From NCBI GenBank assembly GCA_903958915.1, contig CAJBVC010000003.1, positions 1 through 17,920 on the forward strand: a DNA stretch of 17,920 nucleotides. The letters are read 5' to 3'. The notes under the pieces were generated by a model. The model ran no database searches. It was given only the letters and a program-made list of their open reading frames with translations, and was not told where the DNA came from. This DNA is from an uncultured beta proteobacterium. Lineage in GTDB: Bacteria; Pseudomonadota; Gammaproteobacteria; Burkholderiales; Burkholderiaceae_C. Position numbers and translations under genes: made by a program. Shown piece by piece: positions 1 through 8,128 of the stretch; within the stretch, counting starts at the first letter, position 1; each line of letters opens with the position of its first letter.

Positions 1-1
1 A

Positions 2-1801
2 CTGACCCAGATACCCGACGATCCACAAGAGATCAAAGTCTTTCTTGGCATGGTCGCAAGAAATCTTTATGGTGATTTTCCCCTGCCAGCACTTAGCCTG
101 CTGCCCACCGGTCAGACCAAGCAAGGACGAAACGATCCTTGTGACTGTGGATCGGGCCAGACATTCAAACATTGCTGCGGCAGTACCGCCATGCCGCCCT
201 TATTCGGGGGGTCGAACCTGCTTCGATACGTGCTGGATGCCTATCCCAAATCCAAGCTGGTCGAAGTTGTTGCAAGCAAAGCCAGCATTGATGCCATCGC
301 CGATACGGCATACCAGTGGATGCAAGATAAAGAGGACGCTCGTGCCGCGGCATTGCTGGAGCCATTCTTTGCGGGGGATGCCCCTATCACTGGGCGAATT
401 GCTCCGTTGTTCAATCTCTTGATGGATGCCTGGCTGACGCTTGGTCGCAAGGCAAAGCGAGAAGCACTGATTGATTCCATTTTGCTGCGGGGCGACAAGA
501 TACTGCGCAGCGATGCGCTGCAAAGACGCACCACCATGTTGGCCGACCGCGGCGACCACAAGGCTGCTTGGAAAGCATTCAAGTTGGCCAGTGACCTGAA
601 CCCCAATGACCCGGCCCTGAGTTTTCTGGAGGTGACAACGCTATTGAGCGAAGGGAGAACGGCTGAGGCGCAGGGACGTGCCCAATGGTGGGCCGCATTT
701 CTGGCCAAGCAGCGCGACCCATCGCTGGCAGAACTGGTGGAACGGCTTCGCTCCATTGCCAAAGACCCCCACGCAGGAATGATGGGAGTTGCCATGGACA
801 TGAACGCCCAATGGAGTCGACTCAATGATCTGTTTCTTAGCGCTCCGCGACCCACCGTGCGGCACAGCTTTGAAGTGTTCATGGAAGAAACCGAAGAACA
901 GCAAGTCCACCATGTAGCTGACGCATTTGTGCCAGATACCAAATTGGCGAAACTCGAGACGACTTGGAGAAACACCTTCCCACAGGTAAAGCCGGATATC
1001 ACACGTCTGCAACACGGCGACGAATCGGTATGGGAAAACGCTTCGCAATGGCTTGCCTTGTTGGAAAAACATCCTGACCTGTGGCTCAGCTTTGACGTGC
1101 TCGACGATCTGGTTATGGCAGTTGACACCATCCAAGTGGGCGGAGTTGAGGAGCGACTGCTCGTCCCCATGGCAGAACGGGCAGCGGAACAGCTACGACT
1201 GACGTTGGAGAGTGCAGCAGTGCATCCGGTGCGCTGCCCCTGGGGTGTCTTAAGGCACCGCCCCGTATTGCGACCAGTAGCCCATCTTGCCTACCTCTGC
1301 AAGGAAGCAGGCGCACAGGACGAACGTAAGGCACAGCGCTTTATGGAGTTGGCACATTGGATGGTCTTTGAGCTCAACCCCAATGACAACCACGGATTGC
1401 GTTCAGACCTCTCCGACGCATTGGTCAGGTTCCAGCGATGGACTGATGTCATTGTGTTGAACGACCGCTATCCCGGCGATATGCAGCCCAATCTGCAAAT
1501 GAATGCGTTGCTTGCCGCGTTTGTTTTGGAGAAGTCAGAAAACATCAAGCAAGACCTAAAGCGTGCCGCTAAGGATTACCCAAATGCCATGAAAATGCTG
1601 CTTGGACCTGAGCCCAAACCGGTCAAGCCCGACAATGATTACGGGATTTCCATCGGGGGAAAGTACGAGGCTTGGTTGTACGTGCGCGAAATGCGTCCAT
1701 TCTGGGAGAAGCATCACGCTCTGGACTGGGCACGTTCTGTACTTTCGACGATCGGGCGCAAGGCCAAGCCAGTGGTGCCGGGGCAGCAAAGTTTGTTGTA
1801 A
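2..1801 (+). CDS. SEC-C motif protein with TPR-like repeats, 5' end probably outside the window
   Basis: The frame has no stop between position 2 and the first ATG at 50, and the 16 codons before that ATG read like protein, so the true start is probably upstream of the window; if ATG 50 is used the protein has 583 residues. Numbering from ATG 50, a SEC-C motif lies at about residues 27-44 (GRNDPCDCGSG, then HCCG): C31, C33, C42 and C43 would bind one zinc, as in the SecA tail and many stand-alone SEC-C proteins. The rest is alpha-helical and TPR-like, with NPND-containing turns near residues 183 and 439. There is no signal peptide or membrane segment, so it is likely cytosolic. The family role is poorly defined (metal-dependent protein or nucleic-acid contact). 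It converges on the iclR-type gene and appears unrelated to the catabolic operon. Confidence 0.8.
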   Translation: MTQIPDDPQEIKVFLGMVARNLYGDFPLPALSLLPTGQTKQGRNDPCDCGSGQTFKHCCGSTAMPPLFGGSNLLRYVLDAYPKSKLVEVVASKASIDAIADTAYQWMQDKEDARAAALLEPFFAGDAPITGRIAPLFNLLMDAWLTLGRKAKREALIDSILLRGDKILRSDALQRRTTMLADRGDHKAAWKAFKLASDLNPNDPALSFLEVTTLLSEGRTAEAQGRAQWWAAFLAKQRDPSLAELVERLRSIAKDPHAGMMGVAMDMNAQWSRLNDLFLSAPRPTVRHSFEVFMEETEEQQVHHVADAFVPDTKLAKLETTWRNTFPQVKPDITRLQHGDESVWENASQWLALLEKHPDLWLSFDVLDDLVMAVDTIQVGGVEERLLVPMAERAAEQLRLTLESAAVHPVRCPWGVLRHRPVLRPVAHLAYLCKEAGAQDERKAQRFMELAHWMVFELNPNDNHGLRSDLSDALVRFQRWTDVIVLNDRYPGDMQPNLQMNALLAAFVLEKSENIKQDLKRAAKDYPNAMKMLLGPEPKPVKPDNDYGISIGGKYEAWLYVREMRPFWEKHHALDWARSVLSTIGRKAKPVVPGQQSLL

Positions 1802-1802
1802 G

Positions 1803-1817
1803 AATGCTTTGAGCATT
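1803..1817 (+). terminator. Short perfect hairpin right after the SEC-C gene stop
   Basis: AATGCT (1803-1808) and AGCATT (1812-1817) form a 6-bp stem with a 3-nt loop, starting two bases after the TAA. There is no T-run after it, so it is at best a weak terminator or a 3'-end stabilising hairpin between two convergent genes. The rest of 1818-2008 shows no gene. Confidence 0.25.
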
Positions 1818-2008
1818 GCACAGATAACGCTGCTTTCAGAATCTGGGTGCCGGACTGCTGTCGTTCGTCAAATTCGGCATCGTGCCCTTATGTCGAGCTC
1901 TGCATTGCGGGTATTGGCGAACGAGTTCAATCCAATGGATTGCAGACGTTCGGCGCATCCTCGCGCAGCAAGTAAAGTCGTTGAACACGCACTAATTAGG
2001 AGGCGCGG

Positions 2009-2797
2009 CTAGCGGCCTGCCCCCACGGACTGCTGCAACTTGCCGCAGTGGTTTTTCAGTAACTCCTCCAACTGGACTCGGGTTGATTCAAAGCGCTGTG
2101 TTGGAACAGGGATGGAAACCGCAGCAAGTTCGCCGTTTGACAATACGAGCGCCATCGCTACCGCGCATATTCCGTGCGAGTTTTCCTCTAGGTCAAGCGC
2201 AATGCCTGTGCGTCGAATGACCTCCAGTTCTTTGTCCAGTTGCTCCCACGTGCTCGCGGTGTTGTCGGTAAGACGCGTGAGCTTAAGGCCGCTTTTGAGT
2301 TTGCCAAGATTGTCAGCGCTCATTGCCGCCATCATGGCCTTGCCTGGTGCGGTGGAATGCAATGTGAACGAAACGCCAATGGCTGACTCGGCACGCAGGC
2401 GATGTCCCCCAGCAACCTGATCGACGAATACCAGTTTGTTTCCATCCAGCACTGACAAGTCCACCGTCTCCCCGCACTGCATCGAGATTTCTTGGAGCGT
2501 TGGGTGCGCCAATTCTGAAATCTCAAAGCGAGTAGCGGCCGCCAGCGCAAGCAGCGCCGGACCAAGACGCACACCGCGCGTAGGCGATGCTGCAATCACA
2601 AAATTCTCATCCGCAAGTGCCTCAACAATCCTCTGCACGGTAGAACGCGGAAGTTTCAACAACTTGGCCAATTCCCCGAGCGTCAGTCCTGCCGGATGGT
2701 CTTGAAGTTTTCGCAATACCGCCGCGGCGCGCGCAATTACCTGCACGCCAGAGCGCGGAGCAGAGTTGTCTTCCATTTTTACTTCGTCATTTGTCAT
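2009..2797 (-). CDS. IclR-family transcriptional regulator
   Basis: This is a 262-residue protein with the IclR layout: an N-terminal winged helix-turn-helix at about residues 38-62 (LTLGELAKLLKLPRSTVQRI) and a C-terminal effector-binding GAF-like domain containing LHSTAPGKAMMA and GICAVAMAL. IclR proteins are dimeric repressors or activators that bind small organic acids or aromatic compounds and often control an adjacent divergent operon, which fits here. I chose ATG 2797 because a purine-rich GAAAGAGAAAAG lies just upstream. An in-frame ATG at 2848 would add 17 residues and has no visible ribosome-binding site; the ATG at 2776 is also possible. The likely target is the divergent operon starting at 2998. 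Effector and sign of regulation cannot be read from sequence. Confidence 0.9.
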   Translation of the reverse strand: MTNDEVKMEDNSAPRSGVQVIARAAAVLRKLQDHPAGLTLGELAKLLKLPRSTVQRIVEALADENFVIAASPTRGVRLGPALLALAAATRFEISELAHPTLQEISMQCGETVDLSVLDGNKLVFVDQVAGGHRLRAESAIGVSFTLHSTAPGKAMMAAMSADNLGKLKSGLKLTRLTDNTASTWEQLDKELEVIRRTGIALDLEENSHGICAVAMALVLSNGELAAVSIPVPTQRFESTRVQLEELLKNHCGKLQQSVGAGR

Positions 2798-2997
2798 CTT
2801 TTCTCTTTCACGGCCACACAGAAGTGTGCCATTAGTCATTGCGCGCATCGGATGTCGTGTACGGGTTTATACCAATGGTGTTCGCCGATCTGGTTTATAC
2901 AATCCTGACTCAACGAACCGCATATTGATACAGATGTACCACAATCCGGTTCAGTATACAGATAAAGCAGTCCTTTGAATAGACATCAGGAGATGAA
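2798..2997. promoter_or_regulatory. Divergent promoter/operator region between the IclR gene and the catabolic operon
   Basis: This AT-richer stretch must hold the promoters for both directions. GGTTTATAC occurs twice in direct orientation (2864-2872 and 2892-2900). An imperfect inverted repeat TGTACC-N7-GGTTCA spans 2935-2953 (5 of 6 arm positions match) and is followed by GTATAC (2954-2959). IclR proteins usually bind short imperfect palindromes, so the inverted repeat is the best operator candidate. No convincing -35/-10 pair can be assigned by eye. A clear ribosome-binding site, AGGAG (2988-2992), precedes the ATG at 2998. The elements are seen; their function is inferred. Confidence 0.5.
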
Positions 2998-3837
2998 ATG
3001 ACGATCGATGTACGTGGAACACTTTTTCAGGAAAACCTTAAGAACCAGTTGGGTCTTGAGTTCTATGACTTGAGCCATCCGTGGGGCTATGGACAACCGT
3101 GCTGGCCATATTTCAAAGACGTGGAGATTGATCGCCTTCACACCATGGCCAAGTCGGGCGTGCTCACGGCGCGCATTTCCACCTCGATGCACACCGGAAC
3201 CCACATGGACGCACCCGCCCACGTGGTGGAAAACACGGCCTTTATGGACGAGGTTCCGCTTCCGCATTTCATGGGCACAGGTGTGTGCGTGTCCATCCCA
3301 AAAGGGAAATGGGGCGTCATCACGGCCGACGACCTGGAAAAGGCCAGTCCACAAATCCGCGAAGGCGACATCGTGGTGGTCAATACAGGCTGGCACAAAT
3401 ACTACGGCGACAACCAGACCTACTACGGTTACTCACCCGGCTTCTACAAAGAGGCAGGCGAATGGTTTGCAGCCAAAAAGGTGAAGATGGTTTGCACCGA
3501 TACACAGGCGCTTGACCATCCATTGGCCACCGCCATGGGACCGCACGGTCCGGCACGCCCACATGGACTGCTGCCGCACGTCTGTGCTGAATACAAGGCA
3601 ACGACCGGGCGCGAGGTGCTGCAAGACTTTCCTGAGTGGGAGCCATGCCACAACGCGATCTTGGCGGCGGGTATTTGCGGCATTGAAAACGTCGGCGGCG
3701 ACATTGACAAGATCACTGGTAAGCGCTGCACTTTCATGGCCTTTCCTCTGCGCTGGAAGGGGGGCGACGGCTCCATGATCCGGCTGGTGGCGGTGCTCGA
3801 CCCCAGCGGTCACTACCGCATCGAAACTGGCAAATGA
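2998..3837 (+). CDS. Cyclase-family metal-dependent hydrolase (kynurenine formamidase/isatin hydrolase-like)
   Basis: The 279-residue protein carries the family signature HTGTHMDAPAH at residues 65-75; H65, H69, D71 and H75 are the expected metal-binding or catalytic positions. A second conserved region, DTQALDHP, lies near residue 175. This superfamily (Pfam cyclase, PF04199) contains kynurenine formamidase and isatin hydrolase, which hydrolyse amide or lactam bonds using Mn or Zn, and many uncharacterised members in aromatic catabolic clusters. The length is above that of small kynurenine formamidases (about 210 residues), so it belongs to the longer subgroup. No signal peptide is visible. 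AGGAG at 2988-2992 supports the start. It is the first gene of the operon, with the cupin gene 16 bp downstream. The substrate is unknown; ring opening of a pathway intermediate is my inference. Confidence 0.85.
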   Translation: MTIDVRGTLFQENLKNQLGLEFYDLSHPWGYGQPCWPYFKDVEIDRLHTMAKSGVLTARISTSMHTGTHMDAPAHVVENTAFMDEVPLPHFMGTGVCVSIPKGKWGVITADDLEKASPQIREGDIVVVNTGWHKYYGDNQTYYGYSPGFYKEAGEWFAAKKVKMVCTDTQALDHPLATAMGPHGPARPHGLLPHVCAEYKATTGREVLQDFPEWEPCHNAILAAGICGIENVGGDIDKITGKRCTFMAFPLRWKGGDGSMIRLVAVLDPSGHYRIETGK

Positions 3838-3853
3838 AGTCGTGGAAGACAGC

Positions 3854-4198
3854 ATGAAAGTCACACACTTTGCAGACGCCACGCCCTACGAGGCTCCAAA
3901 CCATTACGACATGCGCTCGCTGCGCCTGCAGGGCTTTGCGCCCGGTGGACCGCAAGCGTTTTGGACCGGTCTGTCGCACTTCCTACCAGGGGGCGGGGCG
4001 GGGCCGGATGCCTCGCCTCTGGAGAAGGTTTACGTTGTGATTGCCGGAGAACTCACAGTCACGGTAGGAGAGACCGAAGTGTGTCTCAAGCCCATGGACA
4101 GTTGTTTCATCCCCGGGGGCGAAACACGCGAAGTCAAAAACCACAGCAATGATGTAGCCAGCATGCTGGTGGTCATGCCCTATCCACCAAAGAACTAA
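3854..4198 (+). CDS. Small single-domain cupin lacking the usual metal-binding histidines
   Basis: This is a 114-residue one-domain beta-barrel (cupin) protein. I chose ATG 3854 because GGAAG lies five bases upstream; a GTG at 3842 would add four residues. Cupin motif 1 appears as GGGAGPDASPLEKVYVVIAG (residues 47-65): the HxH pair is replaced by PDAS, while the glutamate is kept (E57). Motif 2, PGGETREVKN (87-96), has arginine (R92) where the metal-binding histidine normally sits. It is therefore unlikely to be a classical metal-dependent dioxygenase or isomerase and may bind a ligand or a partner protein, or use a metal-free mechanism. It sits 16 bp after the cyclase gene and 11 bp before the SDR gene, which implies cotranscription. 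The exact role is unknown. Confidence 0.8.
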   Translation: MKVTHFADATPYEAPNHYDMRSLRLQGFAPGGPQAFWTGLSHFLPGGGAGPDASPLEKVYVVIAGELTVTVGETEVCLKPMDSCFIPGGETREVKNHSNDVASMLVVMPYPPKN

Positions 4199-4209
4199 GG
4201 CCAACTGCC

Positions 4210-5025
4210 ATGGGAGCATCTACATCGATGGAGTGGCTGAAAAATCCAGCCAGCCTGTTTGACATACGTGGCAAGGTGGCGATTGTCACCGGAGCGTCGG
4301 GTGCCTTTGGCATGTTGGCAGCCAAGGTGTTGGCGGGCGCTGGTGCGAAATTGGTGCTTGCGGCGGGCAATGGCTCGGCGCTCGAAGAAGCGGCCCTCGC
4401 CTGCAAATCTCTCGGTGCTGAGGTCGCATGCGTAGCCAAGCGCCCAAATACGGAGGCCGATTGCGAGGCCATCGTGCAAGCGGCAGTGGATTCGTTTGGG
4501 GGCGTGGACATTTTGGTGGTTGGCTCGGGATTGAACGATCCCTGTCCAATAGCCGAGATGTCATTGGAGCGCTTTGAGTCAGTGATCGACGGCAATCTGA
4601 CCGGTGCCTGGCTCATCAGCCGCGCTTTTGGCAAGCAGGCGATTGCACAGGGACGTGGCGGCAAAGTGGTGCTCGTGTCGTCGGCACGCGGCAAATTGGG
4701 TCACCCCGCAGGCTACTCGGCATATTGCGCTTCCAAGGCAGCAACTGACGGACTAACCAAGGCACTGGGTTGCGAATGGGGCAAATACGGCATCACGGTC
4801 AATGCGATTGCACCCACTGTCTTTCGCTCACCTCTGACGGCGTGGATGTTTGAGGACAATGAACGCGCAAACACGGTGCGAGCCGGCTTTCTGGCGCGCG
4901 TTCCGCTCGGGCGCTTGGGTGAGCCTGAAGACCTGGCCGGGCCGTTGCTCTTTTTGGCTTCTAGAGCCTCGGATTTTCACACCGGTCACACGGTGTACGC
5001 CGACGGCGGCTACACCGCAGGCTAG
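4210..5025 (+). CDS. Short-chain dehydrogenase/reductase (SDR), classical type
   Basis: The 271-residue protein has the Rossmann nucleotide motif TGASGAFG (residues 27-34) and a catalytic set N129, S158, Y172 and K176 (YxxxK within YSAYCASK). It ends with a typical SDR tail (GRLGEPEDLAGPLLFLASRASDFHTG, then YADGGY). SDRs of this type interconvert alcohols and ketones with NAD(P)H in the cytosol. The normally conserved NNAG motif reads VVGSG (103-107), an unusual variant. Cofactor preference is not obvious: A51/A52 at the end of beta-strand 2 lacks the aspartate typical of NAD use. Start ATG 4210 has AAGG about nine bases upstream; ATG 4228 is an alternative. The stop is only 3 bp from the next gene, so it is tightly coupled to the hydroxyacyl dehydrogenase. 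The substrate is probably a hydroxylated ring or side-chain intermediate (inference). Confidence 0.9.
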   Translation: MGASTSMEWLKNPASLFDIRGKVAIVTGASGAFGMLAAKVLAGAGAKLVLAAGNGSALEEAALACKSLGAEVACVAKRPNTEADCEAIVQAAVDSFGGVDILVVGSGLNDPCPIAEMSLERFESVIDGNLTGAWLISRAFGKQAIAQGRGGKVVLVSSARGKLGHPAGYSAYCASKAATDGLTKALGCEWGKYGITVNAIAPTVFRSPLTAWMFEDNERANTVRAGFLARVPLGRLGEPEDLAGPLLFLASRASDFHTGHTVYADGGYTAG

Positions 5026-5028
5026 ACC

Positions 5029-5937
5029 ATGAGCGAGCAAATCTCCATCATTGGTGCCGGCCTGATGGGCCACGGAATCGCGCAGGTGTTCGCGTTGGCA
5101 GGCCACATCGTGCGTGTCTACGACCCTGATTTTCAGGCCATGGCCTCATTGCGGGAACGAATTGTAAAAAACCTTTCCGACCTTGGACAGGATGTCAGCG
5201 CGACATCCCGCGTCTTCCCGACCGAAGATTTGGGACAGTGTGTGACCAGTGCCGATGTCGTCTTCGAGGCCGGCCCGGAGGACCTGGCGTTTAAGCAAAA
5301 GCTTTTTGCGCAGCTCGAATTACTGGCTCCAGCTCACGCCTTATTGGCGAGCAATACGTCAGTGATTCCCATCACCGACATCATGGCCGAGGTGAAGACG
5401 GGAAATCGCACCATGGGAACGCATTGGTGGAATCCTCCTTACTTGGTTCCATTGGTAGAAGTCATCAAGACTGCGTCTACTGATCCAACGCTTGCGCAGA
5501 AGATGTTCGACCTACTGGCCGAGGTCGGCAAGACACCGGCAATGGTTGAGAAGGATGTGCCAGGTTTCATTGGAAACCGCCTTCAGCATGCGCTGTGGCG
5601 TGAGGCCATCGCCATTGTTGCCGAAGGCATCTGTGACGCCGAAACCGTAGACACAGTTGTCAAAGGAAGCTTCGGCCGTCGACTCCCGGTGTTGGGGCCA
5701 CTGGAAAACGCCGACTTGGTGGGGACCGAACTCACATTGGCAATTCACGAGACCGTATTACCAGCCATTGATCACACACCAGGACCCTCGCCCTATCTCA
5801 AGCAACTCATCCGCGAAGGTCGTTTGGGAATGAAGAGCGGTGAGGGGTTTAGAACCTGGACGCCTGAGCAGCAGGCGCAGTTGCGAGCCAAGGTGCTGCG
5901 GCACTTAAAAGCAATGAACGCAGCCGAAAGCTGCTGA
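5029..5937 (+). CDS. 3-hydroxyacyl-CoA dehydrogenase-family NAD-dependent oxidoreductase
   Basis: The 302-residue protein has an N-terminal NAD-binding fold (IIGAGLMGHGIAQ, residues 7-19), the SNTS element (108-111) and the catalytic His-Glu dyad: H132 in GTHWWNPP and E144 in LVEVI. A C-terminal helical dimerisation domain begins with PGFIGNRLQHALWREA. The length fits stand-alone 3-hydroxyacyl/3-hydroxybutyryl-CoA dehydrogenases. The same superfamily includes carnitine dehydrogenase and gulonate/lambda-crystallin enzymes, which oxidise free 3-hydroxy acids, so the substrate need not be a CoA ester. It is followed 10 bp later by a BKACE gene, an arrangement that in carnitine catabolism passes the 3-keto acid directly to the cleavage enzyme. 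I therefore infer oxidation of a 3-hydroxy acid (free or CoA-linked) to the 3-keto form. Confidence 0.9.
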   Translation: MSEQISIIGAGLMGHGIAQVFALAGHIVRVYDPDFQAMASLRERIVKNLSDLGQDVSATSRVFPTEDLGQCVTSADVVFEAGPEDLAFKQKLFAQLELLAPAHALLASNTSVIPITDIMAEVKTGNRTMGTHWWNPPYLVPLVEVIKTASTDPTLAQKMFDLLAEVGKTPAMVEKDVPGFIGNRLQHALWREAIAIVAEGICDAETVDTVVKGSFGRRLPVLGPLENADLVGTELTLAIHETVLPAIDHTPGPSPYLKQLIREGRLGMKSGEGFRTWTPEQQAQLRAKVLRHLKAMNAAESC

Positions 5938-5947
5938 AAGACTGAAG

Positions 5948-6808
5948 ATGGACACAAGCAATAAAGTCATCCTGACTGTGGCGTGTACCGGTGCCTGGCC
6001 GCAGAAGTCGGACACGCCCTACATCCCGTTGACCCCGCAGGAAGAGGCTGACGAGATCGTGCGCTGCGCCGATGCGGGCGCGTCGATTGCACACATCCAT
6101 GTGCGCGATGATGCATTCAAGGCGTCCATGGACTTCGATAAGTTTGCCGAGACGGTGCGACTGGTGCGTGCGCGCAGCAATATCGTCCTGAATCTGACCA
6201 CTTCGGGTGGACTGGGTTTGTCTGACGAAGTACGGATGCGGCCGTTTCAGGAACTACGCCCGGAGATGGCTTCGTTTGACGCCGGAACCATGAATTGGGC
6301 GCACACCACCATCTTTGAGAACAGCCCGAGCTTTCTGGAAAAGCTTGCGGTTTCCATGGCCGAGTGCAAGGTCACGCCAGAGTTCGAGATCTTCGACGCG
6401 GGCATGATTTACAACGTCCTGTACTACATCAAGAAGGGACTGATTACTCATCGCCCGCATTTTCAGTTCGTTCTGGGCGCCCCCGGTGGCATGACGGCCG
6501 AGGTCAAGAACATGATGTTCTTGCACGAGGTATGCGAGGACAACCTGGGGTCCAACTTCACTTGGTCGGCCTTGGGTATTGGCAAGGGTCATTTGCCGAT
6601 CATCTATGCGGCACTCGCTTTGGGCGGTCACGTGCGTGTCGGGATGGAAGACAACATCTTCTACCGCAAAGGTCAGCTTGCAAAGTCGAATGTTGAATTC
6701 GTCGAACGTGTTAGACGCACTGTTACCGAAATCGAAAAAACTATCGCAACGCCTGATGAAACACGCTCGATCCTGGGCCTGCACGTTGACAGTCCCGCAA
6801 TTGCTTAA
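5948..6808 (+). CDS. Beta-keto acid cleavage enzyme (BKACE, DUF849)
   Basis: The 286-residue protein has the BKACE hallmarks: the Zn-binding pair H49 and H51 (AHIHVRD), the VLGAPGG loop (175-181) and, near the C terminus, GGHVRVGMEDN (227-236) with R230 and E234 matching the catalytic arginine and third metal ligand described for Kce (3-keto-5-aminohexanoate cleavage enzyme). Known members condense a beta-keto acid with acetyl-CoA, releasing acetoacetate and the CoA ester of the shortened acid, so cleavage and CoA activation happen in one step without ATP. The gene directly follows a hydroxyacyl dehydrogenase that could make its substrate. Specificity among BKACE subfamilies cannot be assigned by eye. 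The predicted location is cytosolic, as a TIM barrel. Confidence 0.9.
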   Translation: MDTSNKVILTVACTGAWPQKSDTPYIPLTPQEEADEIVRCADAGASIAHIHVRDDAFKASMDFDKFAETVRLVRARSNIVLNLTTSGGLGLSDEVRMRPFQELRPEMASFDAGTMNWAHTTIFENSPSFLEKLAVSMAECKVTPEFEIFDAGMIYNVLYYIKKGLITHRPHFQFVLGAPGGMTAEVKNMMFLHEVCEDNLGSNFTWSALGIGKGHLPIIYAALALGGHVRVGMEDNIFYRKGQLAKSNVEFVERVRRTVTEIEKTIATPDETRSILGLHVDSPAIA

Positions 6809-6853
6809 GCATCAATCACACCATTTGATACACACTAAACCGGAGACAAAGAC

Positions 6854-8044
6854 ATGAAACACTCAACAACCGATACGACCTTTACACCGGCAAGTCTCGT
6901 CGGTACTCTCATTGGCAGTCTGGCGCTCATCGCCACCAATGCAAATGCAATGAATGGCGCCCAATTGGGAGGCTATGGCATCAAGAATGCGGGAATGGGC
7001 GGCGCTTCGATTGCTCTGCCCTTAGATGCATCTGCTGCGGCGAATAATCCGGCCGGCATGGCATTCGTCCCAACTTCCATCGCGGCCAATTTGGTGAGTT
7101 TCAAGGGTCAGTCGTCAGTAAATTTGTTTGGCAATGCGTTGGAGGACAACACTACAGTATTAGCACCAGAAGGTGGGTTCAATTATGTGCTCAGTCCCAA
7201 TATGACAATTGGGTTGACGCTTTCGGGCCAGGGTGCGGGGGTTGACTTCGGAAAGCCCGCAGTTCCTGTACCTGGCGCTGATAACGTCAAAGCCTCACAA
7301 AAAGTTGCTGAATTTTCCAATAGCGTGACCTGGAAAATTCAGCCCAATTTTGCCGTGGGACTAGGACTCATTTATATGGTTCAACAAGTGGATACGCAAG
7401 GTGTGGTCGTACAACCAGTCCCTGGGATGTTTGTTCCAATTCCAAGTCACGGAACACAAACCGCAACTGGCTTTGGTGCGCGCGTGGGAATGTTGTGGAA
7501 CGCTTCGCCTGAGTTTTCGTTGGGAGCAACCTACAAAACTAAGACGAATATGAGTAAGTTGGGCGACTACGCGAACGACATACTTGCCTACAGCGAAGGC
7601 AAGATTGACATTCCATCAGAATATGGAGTCGGGTTTGCTTGGAAGGCCACCCCTGCGGTTACCCTTGCGGCTGACTACCTGCTGGTGGAATACTCTGTGG
7701 TTAAGGCCAACCAAGACCCCAATGGACCAGGGTGGAAAGACCAGCCGATCTTTAGGCTGGGGGCGTCTTGGGATGTTGATTCGACGTGGACGCTGCGTGG
7801 CGGGTTGAGCAGCAACAAGGGACAAATTGAAAGTAGTCGCACTGCGCAGAACTTCATGACGCCTGCGATTAACGACAAGTCCTACACATTTGGAGCGACG
7901 ATGAAACTGGACAAAGCTTCGGACATCAGTTTCAGTCTAGAAATGAATCCTTCTGTTACTTTGGATGGGTCAGGTCCGAGTACCGGCGCTTCCATCACCA
8001 GCAAGACCCAGGTCTTTCGCGTGGGATACCAGAAAGCTTTTTGA
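6854..8044 (+). CDS. FadL/OmpP1-family outer-membrane transporter
   Basis: The 396-residue protein begins with a signal peptide (hydrophobic residues 14-28, probable cleavage after NANA at 32). The mature N terminus contains the FadL-family hatch region with NPAGM (65-69). Alternating amphipathic strands and a C-terminal phenylalanine (FRVGYQKAF) are typical of a 14-stranded outer-membrane beta-barrel. FadL-type channels let hydrophobic compounds (long-chain fatty acids, alkylbenzenes, terpenoids, steroids) cross the outer membrane. The mid-operon position between BKACE and the PhlG-like genes argues that the pathway substrate is poorly water-soluble. The gene starts 45 bp after the BKACE gene, and CGGAGA precedes the ATG. 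Confidence 0.9.
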   Translation: MKHSTTDTTFTPASLVGTLIGSLALIATNANAMNGAQLGGYGIKNAGMGGASIALPLDASAAANNPAGMAFVPTSIAANLVSFKGQSSVNLFGNALEDNTTVLAPEGGFNYVLSPNMTIGLTLSGQGAGVDFGKPAVPVPGADNVKASQKVAEFSNSVTWKIQPNFAVGLGLIYMVQQVDTQGVVVQPVPGMFVPIPSHGTQTATGFGARVGMLWNASPEFSLGATYKTKTNMSKLGDYANDILAYSEGKIDIPSEYGVGFAWKATPAVTLAADYLLVEYSVVKANQDPNGPGWKDQPIFRLGASWDVDSTWTLRGGLSSNKGQIESSRTAQNFMTPAINDKSYTFGATMKLDKASDISFSLEMNPSVTLDGSGPSTGASITSKTQVFRVGYQKAF

Positions 8045-8128
8045 TGCAGTCTTGGTCATAAGCTCCTAGAGTTGATCTCAGATAGCATGCACACGTCTCC
8101 GCACTGATTGAAGGAGCCTGGTTCAGCC

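Noticed and set aside
241..1170. Long reading frame of 309 codons on the minus strand inside the SEC-C gene
   Set aside because: It lies antisense to a gene with a clear SEC-C motif, is rich in Ser/Arg/Cys in the way of an antisense shadow, and shows no recognisable domain.
1602..2012. Plus-strand frame running from the SEC-C gene end through the 1802-2008 gap
   Set aside because: Most of it overlaps the SEC-C gene in another frame, and the part in the gap has no motif, ribosome-binding site or protein-like composition.
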